Shown: positions 44,376-53,533 of the stretch, piece by piece | Layout of the letters: every line of letters starts with the position of its first letter | Position numbering within the stretch: position 1 is the first letter of the stretch | From: Providencia rettgeri | Lineage (GTDB): Bacteria > Pseudomonadota > Gammaproteobacteria > Enterobacterales > Enterobacteriaceae | NCBI RefSeq assembly: GCF_001874625.1 | Contig: NZ_CP017671.1 | Coordinates: 4,216,001-4,280,000, forward strand | DNA: 64,000 nt | Reading direction: 5' to 3' | Made by a program: the position numbers and the translations under genes | The notes under the pieces: generated by a model | What the model saw: the letters and a program-made list of their open reading frames with translations, nothing else | Told to the model about the DNA's origin: nothing | The model's database searches: none

Positions 44376-45539
44376 TTAATGTTTTATTTGCTTACTATGG
44401 CTAGATAATACAGTACGTAACAAATTTTCAGCCGTATCAGCTAAATAACGTTCTCCATTAACCATTGCCTGCTCAAGGGAAACTGGCCCCGGACAAAGTG
44501 ACCACATGGCAGTGATACCATGTTGATATAAAATACGGCTATCTTCACTGTACCCCCCACATAGTGCGATTGTTGGTACCCCATAATGACTTGCCATACG
44601 AGCGACACCAACAGGAGCTTTACCATTGGCACTTTGGCTATCAAGCCGCCCTTCCCCAACGATAACAAGGTCGGCTTGCTGAATATACGACTCCGCACCA
44701 AGTAGCCCCAACACCAAGTCGATCCCCTTCTCAAGCTTAGCGGAAACAAACCAACGTAGCCCAGCCCCTAATCCGCCAGCAGCGCCGCTCCCCGCATCCA
44801 ATGAAAAATCCTTCCCTGTAATTTTTGTCATTAATTGAGCATAATGAGCCATGCCTAGCTCAAGCTTATCTAACATCGCTTTATCAGCGCCTTTTTGTGA
44901 GCCATAAATATAGGTTGCGCCATTTTTACCTAATAACGGGTTTTCAACATCACAAGAAACATTAAATTCGACATCCGCTACACGAGGATCGAATTTATCA
45001 AAGTTAATCTTTGCGATATTTATCAAATTTTCGCCATTAATGGGAAATTCGATAAGCTGTTGGTCATTATCATAAAACTCTGCGCCTAAAGCTTGTGCAA
45101 AACCCGCACCACCATCATTAGTTGCACTTCCACCAATACCGATAATAATGCGTGTGCACCCTAAATCGAGTGCATGTTTTACCATTTCACCTAAGCCATA
45201 AGTCGACGCTTTTTCAACTTGACGATGTTCTGCTTGAACCAGTTCTAAACCACAACATTGCGCCATTTCAATAAAGGCCGTCTTTCCTTCTAATACTAAT
45301 AATCGTGCATCAACCTTACTTCCATATGGGCCAGTACAATTAAAAGTATAAGGTGTGACACCTGATAATACTGGGCTGTGCTCTAGTGACTCCAACAAAC
45401 CTTCTCCACCATCAGAGATAGGTAATAACGTCACATCCAACTCGGAGGATACACGCTCGAAACCCTCTGCAACAGCCTGACACGCAAGCTGTGCTGAACA
45501 ACTTCCTTTAAAGGAATCAAGTGCGATAACAATTTTCAT
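44376..45539 (-). CDS. Glycerate kinase (GarK/GlxK type)
   Basis: A 387-residue glycerate 2-kinase family I enzyme that phosphorylates D-glycerate and so feeds glycolysis. The N-terminal MKIVIALDSFKGS, the LLPISDGGEG segment, GIGGSATNDGGAGFAQALG and the C-terminal VGEGRLDSQSANGKAP are diagnostic. Length is normal. It lies between the MFS transporter and cdaR on the same strand, with short gaps of 33 and 14 bases. Confidence 0.93.
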   Translation of the reverse strand: MKIVIALDSFKGSCSAQLACQAVAEGFERVSSELDVTLLPISDGGEGLLESLEHSPVLSGVTPYTFNCTGPYGSKVDARLLVLEGKTAFIEMAQCCGLELVQAEHRQVEKASTYGLGEMVKHALDLGCTRIIIGIGGSATNDGGAGFAQALGAEFYDNDQQLIEFPINGENLINIAKINFDKFDPRVADVEFNVSCDVENPLLGKNGATYIYGSQKGADKAMLDKLELGMAHYAQLMTKITGKDFSLDAGSGAAGGLGAGLRWFVSAKLEKGIDLVLGLLGAESYIQQADLVIVGEGRLDSQSANGKAPVGVARMASHYGVPTIALCGGYSEDSRILYQHGITAMWSLCPGPVSLEQAMVNGERYLADTAENLLRTVLSSHSKQIKH

Positions 45540-45572
45540 GCAGACTTTCCTATTGTAAATGGCGATGTTGTA

Positions 45573-46913
45573 TTACTTTACTTGTATTGAGGTAGTAGCT
45601 TCCACTTTTGCACTATCCCCTATACTACCAGTATTGACCCGTGAGGCGATAATGGTGCCGATAACAAGTAAACCAACACCAAACCATAATCCAGATGTAG
45701 CAGTACCAGTATAGTCCTCAAAAAATCCGAGAATAAATGGGCCAAGAAAACCACCAAATAACCCCAGACAATTTAACAATGCCAAGCTACCTGCCAGCAT
45801 ACTGCCACTCATATAGGTTGGTGGAAGCGAGAAAATAATAGATTGGACAACAAAAAACATAAATGCGGTTAAACAGAATCCAATTAAACCGACAACAGGC
45901 CCGCCCATAGCGCCAATCACTAGCCCGATAGCCATAACGGCATAACCTGAAATTAAAATGCGCGATGAACGACGAGGTGTATTGGCTTTTCTTGCCACAA
46001 AAATGCCACCAATCGCTGCTGAGATCCAAGGTATAGCTGTTAATAACCCAATTTGAATTGGTGTTAACTTGCCATATTCTCCAATAATTGTTGGTAAGAA
46101 ATAACTTAAGCCATAAACTGAAAATTGATGAGTAAAATAAATTGCGACAATCATCATGAAGGCTTTATTTTTAAATGCTGCCATCAGTGAAAATTTACTA
46201 TTACTCACACTAATACTGTTTTTATCTTGTTCATGTTTATATTTAATATAATTGCGATCATCCTCATCTAACCATTTTGCATCTTCAGGTTTATTGGGTA
46301 AAACAAACCAGACAACAAAAGCTAAGATCACCGCAGGTAAACCTTCAATAACAAACATCCATTGCCAACCATGGAAACCTAATAAGCCATCCATACTTAA
46401 TAATAAGCCACTTAACGGCGCACCGATAATATTGGCTAAACAGACACCAAGTAAAAATAGCCCTGTTGCTTTGGCACGCTCTTCTTGGCTAAACCAATAT
46501 GTCATATACAAGATAACACCGGGATATAACCCTGCTTCAGCCGCACCAAGTAATAAGCGTAAAATATAAAATGAGGTAGGCCCGGTCACAAATGCCATCG
46601 CAGCAGATAATAACCCCCAAGTGATCATGATCCGTGTGATCCAAAACCGCGCTCCCACTTTTTCCATAATCAAATTACTTGGGATCTCAAGAATCGAGTA
46701 GGTCAGAAAGAACAGCCCTGCACCAATACCGAATGCGGTTGCTGACAGCCCTAAGTCAATTGACATGGCGTGCTTTGCCATCCCAATATTTGTTCGGTCA
46801 ATAAAACTAATAATATAAGCTAAGATCAGTAAAGGCATCAGGTTGCGATATATCTTTGCGTTCGTTTTTTTACCCTGCGCAACATAATCTAAATTTGCAT
46901 TTGTAGAAAACAT
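45573..46913 (-). CDS. MFS transporter, anion:cation symporter family (glycerate/sugar-acid type)
   Basis: About 446 residues with twelve predicted helices. SFIDRTNIGMAKHAM after TM1 and FFLTYSILEIPSNLIMEKVGAR between TM2 and TM3 are hallmarks of the ACS family that includes GudP, GarP and tartrate carriers. GGATCTTATCT places the start at 46913 rather than at the in-frame ATG at 46928. As first gene of a unit with glycerate kinase and CdaR, glycerate or an aldaric acid is the likely substrate (inference). Confidence 0.88.
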   Translation of the reverse strand: MFSTNANLDYVAQGKKTNAKIYRNLMPLLILAYIISFIDRTNIGMAKHAMSIDLGLSATAFGIGAGLFFLTYSILEIPSNLIMEKVGARFWITRIMITWGLLSAAMAFVTGPTSFYILRLLLGAAEAGLYPGVILYMTYWFSQEERAKATGLFLLGVCLANIIGAPLSGLLLSMDGLLGFHGWQWMFVIEGLPAVILAFVVWFVLPNKPEDAKWLDEDDRNYIKYKHEQDKNSISVSNSKFSLMAAFKNKAFMMIVAIYFTHQFSVYGLSYFLPTIIGEYGKLTPIQIGLLTAIPWISAAIGGIFVARKANTPRRSSRILISGYAVMAIGLVIGAMGGPVVGLIGFCLTAFMFFVVQSIIFSLPPTYMSGSMLAGSLALLNCLGLFGGFLGPFILGFFEDYTGTATSGLWFGVGLLVIGTIIASRVNTGSIGDSAKVEATTSIQVK

Positions 46914-46993
46914 AGATAAGATCCTCATGTTGTGGTGAAACAGGTATAGTTCTTCGTCATAAGTGACTTACCTGTTGTTATTACTTCAGCAAC

Positions 46994-47016
46994 AGCCCGA
47001 CGCCCCACGTCGGGCT
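46994..47016. terminator. Hairpin between the thiolase gene and the MFS gene
   Basis: AGCCCGACG, CCCCA, CGTCGGGCT: a perfect 9-base G+C-rich stem, 19 bases downstream of the thiolase stop (minus strand). The T-tract is poor on the minus strand. It probably separates the CoA-metabolism operon from the glycerate operon. Confidence 0.65.
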
Positions 47017-47034
47017 TTCTGCTTGCAATATTTC

Positions 47035-48219
47035 TTATTCTTTTTCAAACAACATTGATATCCCTTGACCACCACCGATACACATGGTCACTAGCCCAGT
47101 AGAAACCTGACGACGCTCCATTTCGTACATTAATTTTACAGGTAGGATTGCTCCACTAGCGCCAACAGGGTGACCAAGGGCAATTGCGCCGCCATTCACA
47201 TTGACTCGAGAACTGTCTAACGACAAATCATTCATCACTGCGATTGCTTGTGCGGCAAAAGCTTCATTTAACTCAATAAGGTCAATATCTTTGACGTCCA
47301 TCTTGAGTTTATCCATCAAGCGGCGTGTTGCAGGTGCTGGGCCAAACCCCATAATGGCAGCCTCACAGCCCGCAACGGCCCAATCAACCACTTTCATTCT
47401 AGGTTTCAACCCCCGTTTTTCAGCTTCTTCGCGTCGCATCATGACTAACGCAGCGGCTCCATCATTAATCCCTGATGAATTAGCCGCTGTAATCACGCCA
47501 TCTGCCTTAAATGCGGGACGTAATTTGGCAAGCTTCTCACGTGGTGTATCGCGCGGGTGTTCATCCGTATCAAAAATACGCGTTCCCTTACGCCCTTCTG
47601 CGATTTCAACTGGCAAAATTTGCGTTTGAAAATAGCCTTCTTCAATGGCTTTCAATGCTTTTTGCTGACTGTTCCATGCGAAATCATCCATTTCTTCACG
47701 GGAAATATGAAATTGTTCGGCCACATTTTCTGCGGTCATACCATTATGATATGGGCCTTCAGGCCAAGTAAGAATTGACGTTAAGCCATCTTCTAAAACA
47801 TCATTCCCCATGCGATAACCGTAACGCGCTTTGCGCAGGTAATAAGGCAGCATGGTCATATTTTCTGTACCACAAGCCACAACCACATCTGATTGACCAG
47901 TTTGTAACAACATCATGCCATCAGCTAACGCTTGTAACCCTGAACCACATTGGCGATTAACAGAATACGCGGTCGTTTCTTTTGGTAAGCCTGCTCGCAA
48001 TTGGCAAATACGAGCAATAAACCCACTTTCTGCGATTTGCCCCACATTCCCCACAATCACTTCATTAACATCTTCAGGGGCGATCCCTGCACGCTTTACC
48101 GCTTCACGAATAACTAACGCACCTAAATCATGTTGGTGAGTGTTCGCAAAGCTACCACCCATCGTCCCAATTGCCGTTCTCACACCACTTACAATCACAA
48201 TGTCATTTGCTTGTTTCAT
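47035..48219 (-). CDS. Acetyl-CoA acetyltransferase (thiolase)
   Basis: A 394-residue thiolase II enzyme that interconverts acetoacetyl-CoA and two acetyl-CoA. Nucleophilic C91 in SVNRQCGSGLQA, the His in ALGHPVGASGA and the second Cys in VTMCIGGGQGISM are in place. It is last in a four-gene minus-strand operon with an SDR reductase, a CoA-transferase and an acyl-CoA ligase, only 8 bases after the reductase gene. It resembles AtoB/PhaA; the direction here is presumably thiolytic. Confidence 0.93.
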   Translation of the reverse strand: MKQANDIVIVSGVRTAIGTMGGSFANTHQHDLGALVIREAVKRAGIAPEDVNEVIVGNVGQIAESGFIARICQLRAGLPKETTAYSVNRQCGSGLQALADGMMLLQTGQSDVVVACGTENMTMLPYYLRKARYGYRMGNDVLEDGLTSILTWPEGPYHNGMTAENVAEQFHISREEMDDFAWNSQQKALKAIEEGYFQTQILPVEIAEGRKGTRIFDTDEHPRDTPREKLAKLRPAFKADGVITAANSSGINDGAAALVMMRREEAEKRGLKPRMKVVDWAVAGCEAAIMGFGPAPATRRLMDKLKMDVKDIDLIELNEAFAAQAIAVMNDLSLDSSRVNVNGGAIALGHPVGASGAILPVKLMYEMERRQVSTGLVTMCIGGGQGISMLFEKE

Positions 48220-48227
48220 ATTTCCTC

Positions 48228-48965
48228 CTACAGCACCATGCCGCCGCCAACATTAATCACTTCGCCATTGATATAACGCGCTTTATCGGAAGCCAAAAAT
48301 GCCACACATTGGCCGACATCACGCGGGTCGCCTGCAAAGCCTGCTGGAATTTTACTGATCATGATGTCCCACACTTTTTCGGGAACACCACGAGTCATAT
48401 CGGTATCAATAAACCCTGGGCAAATCGCATTCACAGTGACCCCTTTACGTGCCAATTCGCGGCAGGCCGTTTTCGTTAGGCCAATGACACCTGCTTTCGA
48501 TGCCGCATAATTTGCCTGCCCAACATTCCCTAACCAGCTTGCAGATGAAATATTTACAATGCGTCCGCTGCCTTGTTCGCGCATGAGTTTTGCAGCCTCT
48601 TGCATGCAATTAAACGTACCTTTTAGATTGATATCGATAACTTTATCCCAATCATCATCGGTTAATTTATGCAGCATGCCATCACGATTTATCCCTGCGT
48701 TATTGACCAATACATCAATGGTGCCAAAATGTTCTTTTGTCTTTGAAAACAACTCATTAACCTGGTCACGCTTCGATATATCGCATGGGATGAAAACAGC
48801 TTCATAACCCTTTTCTTGTAATTGCTTCGCACTTTCTTCGCCAGAGGACATCGAAAGGTCAGATATCACCACTTTTGCACCTTCTTCTGCCAATACTTGT
48901 GCAATGGCAAACCCTATCCCTCTCGCTGATCCTGTAACAATGGCAACTTTATTTTTGACTAACAT
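48228..48965 (-). CDS. SDR-family 3-hydroxyacyl/acetoacetyl-CoA reductase (FabG-like)
   Basis: A 245-residue classical short-chain dehydrogenase. Cofactor motif TGSARGIGFA (residues 11-20), NNAG at 88-91, catalytic Ser at about 140-141, Y153 and K157 (YAASK). The paralogue family covers FabG, PhaB and 3-hydroxybutyrate dehydrogenases and sequence reading alone does not settle which. The thiolase and CoA-transferase neighbours favour a 3-hydroxyacyl-CoA or acetoacetyl-CoA role over fatty-acid synthesis. Confidence 0.88.
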   Translation of the reverse strand: MLVKNKVAIVTGSARGIGFAIAQVLAEEGAKVVISDLSMSSGEESAKQLQEKGYEAVFIPCDISKRDQVNELFSKTKEHFGTIDVLVNNAGINRDGMLHKLTDDDWDKVIDINLKGTFNCMQEAAKLMREQGSGRIVNISSASWLGNVGQANYAASKAGVIGLTKTACRELARKGVTVNAICPGFIDTDMTRGVPEKVWDIMISKIPAGFAGDPRDVGQCVAFLASDKARYINGEVINVGGGMVL

Positions 48966-48991
48966 GCGTAAATCCCTCTTTAATATTGAGA

Positions 48992-50560
48992 CTATAAATA
49001 TGAAATCAGATCAAAAGGCGCTTCTTTAAATAATGAAGAGCACATCACTTTTAAATCAGGGGAGATTTCTGGTACAAAATCCATATGAGCAAGAATGTCA
49101 CGCTCAAGGTCAATTCCCGGGGCGATTTCTACTAACACAGGGACTTTCTCACCCAAGGTAAATACCGCACGCTCCGTGACAAAATGCATAGTTTGGTTAA
49201 TCTGACGCGCCACATCTGCGTTCCAAGAAATCTGCCTAACGTTATCCACCAACTTGCGGATATCACCTTCACGAATAATCTTTAACTGCCCATTTTCACA
49301 ACGAATATCTAACCCTTTAGCCGTAAATGTTGAGCAAAAAACGACGTGACGAGCATTCTGCGTGATATCGATAAACCCACCTGCACCCGGGCAAATATTG
49401 CCAAGCAAAGTAGCATTAACATGGCCACTGGCATCCATTTCCCCCGCGCCCATATAGGTGATATCTACCCCTGCACCGTTGTAATACAACATTTGGTCTT
49501 GGTGGCTGATCATGGCAGAAAGGTTGCGGCCAATACCAAAATCGATTCCCCCCGCTTGAACACCGCCCCAAATACCAGATTCCACAGTGATATCTACGCG
49601 TTTGGTCGCATTTTCTTCTTGGATAATTGAACCGATCACATCGTTAGGTATCCCTGTTCCTAAGTTGATCACACAGTTTTCCGTGAGATAACGGCAAGCA
49701 ATGCGCCCGATCAACTTACGAATATCAAGAGGTAACGGCGTGGTTTGCTGCACTGGCGTTCGAATATCGCCGCACAATGTGGGATCAAAGAACCAACTTG
49801 AGGACTGACGATGATCTTCTTCAGGGTTATCACAAACCACAATATGATCAATAAAACTGGCTGGAACAGTGACACGCTTCGGGTGCAAAGTCCCCTCTTC
49901 AACACAATACTTCACCTGAGCAATGACTTTCCCACCAAAGCGTTTTGCCGCTAAAACAGCATGCAATACCTCCAACGACATGGCTTCTTCATCTGTGGTC
50001 AAATTACCTTTAGTATCCGCATGTGTACCGCGGATCACGACAACATCCAATGGAATTTCGGGATACCATAACCACGCTTCCCCTTTGAAATTAACTTTCT
50101 CCACAAGGGACGGAAGCGCTAATGTTTTCGCATTCATTCTTCCCCCCTCTAAGTCAGGGTCGATAAAAGTCCCTAGCCCAACTTTGGACAAGCGCCCCGG
50201 TAGACCAGCCGCCATCGCACCATATAAATGCACCATCTGCCCTTGAGGAAGGCAGTAAGCCTCAACCTGATTATCGTTGATCATCTGCATCCAGCGAGGG
50301 GCTAACCCCCAATGTGAACCAATAATGCGTTTCACCATTCCTTGATGAGCAAAATGTTGATTACCCCGAATACGGTTACATTGCCCTGCCGCATGGACTA
50401 AAGTTAATTGTTTTGGAGAGCCTTCAGATAAAAAACGTTGCTCAATTGCCGATAAAATAGATTCAGCAGCACTCGTTAAGGTCATTCCCACAGTACAAAC
50501 TGTATCGCCATCATTAATTAATTTAGCGGCTTCCTGTTTAGAGATAAATTTATTATTCAT
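48992..50560 (-). CDS. Family I CoA-transferase (YdiF/propionate CoA-transferase type)
   Basis: A 522-residue single-chain enzyme with both halves of a family I transferase. The covalent-catalysis glutamate is E327 in ITVESGIWGG, and the oxyanion segment GTGIPNDV and the C-terminal GAGGFIDITQNARHV are present. It moves CoA between short-chain acids such as acetate, propionate, acetoacetate or 3-hydroxybutyrate. E. coli YdiF is the nearest familiar example. It is 26 bases from the reductase gene and 69 bases after the ligase gene. Confidence 0.9.
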   Translation of the reverse strand: MNNKFISKQEAAKLINDGDTVCTVGMTLTSAAESILSAIEQRFLSEGSPKQLTLVHAAGQCNRIRGNQHFAHQGMVKRIIGSHWGLAPRWMQMINDNQVEAYCLPQGQMVHLYGAMAAGLPGRLSKVGLGTFIDPDLEGGRMNAKTLALPSLVEKVNFKGEAWLWYPEIPLDVVVIRGTHADTKGNLTTDEEAMSLEVLHAVLAAKRFGGKVIAQVKYCVEEGTLHPKRVTVPASFIDHIVVCDNPEEDHRQSSSWFFDPTLCGDIRTPVQQTTPLPLDIRKLIGRIACRYLTENCVINLGTGIPNDVIGSIIQEENATKRVDITVESGIWGGVQAGGIDFGIGRNLSAMISHQDQMLYYNGAGVDITYMGAGEMDASGHVNATLLGNICPGAGGFIDITQNARHVVFCSTFTAKGLDIRCENGQLKIIREGDIRKLVDNVRQISWNADVARQINQTMHFVTERAVFTLGEKVPVLVEIAPGIDLERDILAHMDFVPEISPDLKVMCSSLFKEAPFDLISYL

Positions 50561-50629
50561 GATAAAAACCTGCCTAAAGGCTAATATTTCGTAGCCTTTT
50601 ATTTGATTAATTAAAAACTAATTTAGATG

Positions 50630-52147
50630 TTAGTTATTTAAAGAGTAATATCGTTTTTTCAAATCTTTTTTACTTATTTTCCCATTCCAAGTTCTAGGGA
50701 AATTACGTGTAAATATAATTTTTATAGGAACTTTATAATTTGGAACCCGCTCCTTTAGCCATTCAATAACTTCTTTACTGGTTAAACACACTTGCATTTC
50801 TGGAATAATAAATGCGATCGGTTCTTCACCATAAATTGCGCTTTCTATAGGGATAACAGCAACCTCATTGACACCAGGGTAATTAGAAATAAGGTCCTCC
50901 ATTTCAATGGAATATATTTTTTCACCACCTCGGTTAATCATATCTTTGATTCTATCTTGAATATAAAGGTAGCCCTCATCATCCATATAACCGATGTCCC
51001 CAGTAAAAAACCAACCATCTTTAAATGAAGATTTATTCGCAGGGCAATCAGGCCAATAACGCTGGATCACAACATCCCCTTTAACCCAGATATTACCGGT
51101 ACTATTTGCGGGTTGATCATCACCTTTTTCATTACGGATCGCCACTTGAATCCCCGGTACCGGCGTACCAGAACTTGCTTTTTTATTACTGCTACGAATA
51201 TCGTCACGGTAAACTGTTGCAGGAGACGATGTTTCCGTTAAGCCATATATAGAATGAATAGATGTCTTTGAAAAAATATATGATAATTCTTTAATTGTAC
51301 CTTCATTTAAATGGCCCGCACCACATGCAATCATTCGCAATGTATTAAATCTTTCTAAATTGATACTTTTATTTTCTTTTATTTTTTGAATTAATAATAT
51401 AAATACTGTTGGTGAACCATGTAAAAATGTTATATTCGACTTCGCAATTGTGGAAATAATCTCTTGTGCATTAAATTTTTTATGTAGATAAATTGTCCCA
51501 CCAATATGAATAAATAAGGCTAAAATAGCCGAAAGCCCTGTAATGTGGTAAATAGGCACAGCAAGTATTGTTTTATCTTTCTCAGATAACTGTAATGTTT
51601 CCTGATATGCATATATTGCAGATAATATATTTTTATGGGTAATAACAGCACCTTTAGGGGCACCCGTTGTACCTGAAGTAAAAATAATTACAGCAGGGTC
51701 ATCATTGTCAACCTGATTAATAAAGTTAATTTCATCAGTTAATGTTAAGGCACGCCATTGTGAAAGGCTCATACCTTTTACACTTAATGGAGCTAACCAA
51801 GGTTGATAACTGTCATCCCAAAAAATTGCCTTCGCATTGATATTCAGTACATGTTCTTTTCCTTCAAACTCTTTCATTTTAGTACTTAAAGGAATAACTT
51901 GCAGCCCTAACCCCACAGCAGCATAAAATAATTGGCAGAATTCAATGGTATTTCCCCAACCTAATACAATGCGGTCACCTTTATTCAATTGCAAACTGGA
52001 TGTTAACCAATGCATCGTTTGGTTTACTTTAACCAGTAGCTGGTGATAACTCCAATTTTGCTCTTCAAATACAATGGCTATAGCATCTGGTTGTATTTTT
52101 GCTCTATTTAATAAGCTTTGATAAATATTTGAATTTGATGCAAGCAT
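50630..52147 (-). CDS. AMP-forming acyl-CoA synthetase
   Basis: A 505-residue ANL-superfamily ligase. The P-loop motif IIFTSGTTGAPKGAV, the A5 segment YGLTETSSPA, FFTGDIGYMDDEGY and the catalytic Lys in WNGKISKKDLKKRY are intact. The frame runs up to 52222, but the ATG at 52147 with GGAG seven bases upstream gives a normal family N-terminus (MLASNSNIYQSLLNRA). It heads the operon with CoA-transferase, SDR reductase and thiolase. The acid it activates is not predictable. Its A+T content looks somewhat higher than that of its operon partners. Confidence 0.88.
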   Translation of the reverse strand: MLASNSNIYQSLLNRAKIQPDAIAIVFEEQNWSYHQLLVKVNQTMHWLTSSLQLNKGDRIVLGWGNTIEFCQLFYAAVGLGLQVIPLSTKMKEFEGKEHVLNINAKAIFWDDSYQPWLAPLSVKGMSLSQWRALTLTDEINFINQVDNDDPAVIIFTSGTTGAPKGAVITHKNILSAIYAYQETLQLSEKDKTILAVPIYHITGLSAILALFIHIGGTIYLHKKFNAQEIISTIAKSNITFLHGSPTVFILLIQKIKENKSINLERFNTLRMIACGAGHLNEGTIKELSYIFSKTSIHSIYGLTETSSPATVYRDDIRSSNKKASSGTPVPGIQVAIRNEKGDDQPANSTGNIWVKGDVVIQRYWPDCPANKSSFKDGWFFTGDIGYMDDEGYLYIQDRIKDMINRGGEKIYSIEMEDLISNYPGVNEVAVIPIESAIYGEEPIAFIIPEMQVCLTSKEVIEWLKERVPNYKVPIKIIFTRNFPRTWNGKISKKDLKKRYYSLNN

Positions 52148-52633
52148 GAGACACTCCAACACAACTGAATATGGCTGATATACTATCAATGTATAAAATG
52201 CCACCTCATAAATTAGTGCCAATGTTCACATATTGTTCACACCTTTTTTTTATTTAAGTTAGCTATCTGCACAATCGGTTTGTTAATTATTTTTTACTTA
52301 AGTGCCTTTTTTGGCGTTAAAGATGATGATAAATTGAACTATTTGACTTTGGGTATGATTTTCAAACCTCAGTCTTAAGTATATTCATCCCATTTATTGA
52401 CTCGCTATTGTGCGCATGAACAATCCCCCCACCTAAAGGTAATCTTTGTGTAAATGACTAACTGACTTTCTTAGGTGGCTATTTCATGCATTCTGTGCGG
52501 TTCAAGCACCTCCCGCAGTAAAATACGATAAAAAGGTGGCGAATTCATCGCAGATTGCTACAGTGAAGATCATTCAACATAAGATTATTGAAGAGAAAAA
52601 TCGCCCCCTTTAAAACGGTTAAGGAGATAACTC
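52148..52633. other. Divergent intergenic region between the acyl-CoA synthetase gene and yghU
   Basis: 486 bases, no gene. TGTTCACA occurs twice in direct orientation (52223-52230 and 52234-52241) with an 11-base period, 76-94 bases upstream of the synthetase start. This suggests an activator site on one helix face. CCACCTAA (52429-52436) and TTAGGTGG (52471-52478) form an 8-base inverted repeat on the yghU side. Confidence 0.45.
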
Positions 52634-53476
52634 ATGGCAAACTCCCCTTATGTTCCCCCTAAAGTCTGGCAATGGGAACAAGGCAATGGTGGAAAATTCG
52701 CGAATATAAACCGCCCAATTTCTGGTGCTACTCACGAAAAGGCATTACCTGTAGGTAAGCACCCACTACAGCTATATTCCTTAGGAACGCCGAACGGACA
52801 AAAAGTCACTATCATGTTAGAGGAGCTACTAGCCCTTGGCATTAAAGAGGCTGAATACGACGCTTGGCTAATTAATATTGGTGAAGGCGACCAATTTAGT
52901 TCTGGTTTTGTTGAAGTTAACCCTAACTCAAAAATTCCCGCATTAGTAGATAGAAGTGGCGAAGAACCTATTAGAGTATTTGAGTCAGGTTCGATTCTGA
53001 CGTATTTAGCCGAAAAATTTTCTGCGTTATTACCGACAACCCAACCAGAGCGTGCCGAAACCTTCTCATGGCTATTTTGGCAAATGGGTTCAGCGCCTTT
53101 CGCAGGTGGCGGTTTTGGGCATTTCTATGCCTATGCTCCTGAAAAATTCGAATACCCAATTAACCGTTTTGCGATGGAAACCAAGCGCCAACTCGATGTA
53201 TTAGACAAGCGCTTAGCCAACCATAAATATGTCGCCGGTGACAGCTATACGATTGCAGATATTGCAATTTGGCCATGGTATGGTGCTCTAGTAAAAGGCT
53301 GGTTATACGATGCGGCTGAGTTTTTATCTGTCCATGAATATAAAAATGTTATTCGTTGGGCTGATGAAGTTTATGCACGCCCAGCCGTGCAACGTGGACG
53401 CCGAGTGAACCGTCTACAAGGTGACCCGGCACAACAAGTCCGCGAACGCCACGATGCGAGTGATATTAGCGAGTAA
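52634..53476 (+). CDS. yghU: YghU, GST-family disulfide-bond oxidoreductase
   Basis: A 280-residue cytoplasmic glutathione-transferase-fold protein of the Nu class. The thioredoxin-like N-terminal domain begins after a long extension (PVGKHPLQLYSLGTPNGQKV), with the GSH-contact segments NPNSKIPALVD and ESGSILTYLAEKF. The C-terminal helical domain ends in a tail with ERHDASD. Nearly every block matches E. coli YghU, which has disulfide reductase activity toward hydroxyethyl disulfide. AAGGAG precedes the ATG. Confidence 0.94.
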   Translation: MANSPYVPPKVWQWEQGNGGKFANINRPISGATHEKALPVGKHPLQLYSLGTPNGQKVTIMLEELLALGIKEAEYDAWLINIGEGDQFSSGFVEVNPNSKIPALVDRSGEEPIRVFESGSILTYLAEKFSALLPTTQPERAETFSWLFWQMGSAPFAGGGFGHFYAYAPEKFEYPINRFAMETKRQLDVLDKRLANHKYVAGDSYTIADIAIWPWYGALVKGWLYDAAEFLSVHEYKNVIRWADEVYARPAVQRGRRVNRLQGDPAQQVRERHDASDISE

Positions 53477-53495
53477 TGTATTAAATGACTCTTAC

Positions 53496-53527
53496 GCGCA
53501 AGTAAGTACTCACAAACTTAATTGCGC
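53496..53527 (+). terminator. Terminator after yghU
   Basis: GCGCAA (53496-53501) pairs with TTGCGC (53522-53527), extended inside by TAAGT/ACTTA with one mismatch, followed by TTTATTTT. It lies between convergent genes. Confidence 0.65.
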
Positions 53528-53533
53528 TTTATT

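Noticed and set aside
50630-52147. Recent horizontal transfer of the acyl-CoA synthetase gene
   Set aside because: It looks more A+T-rich than its operon partners, but there is no flanking mobile element and the difference was only judged by eye.
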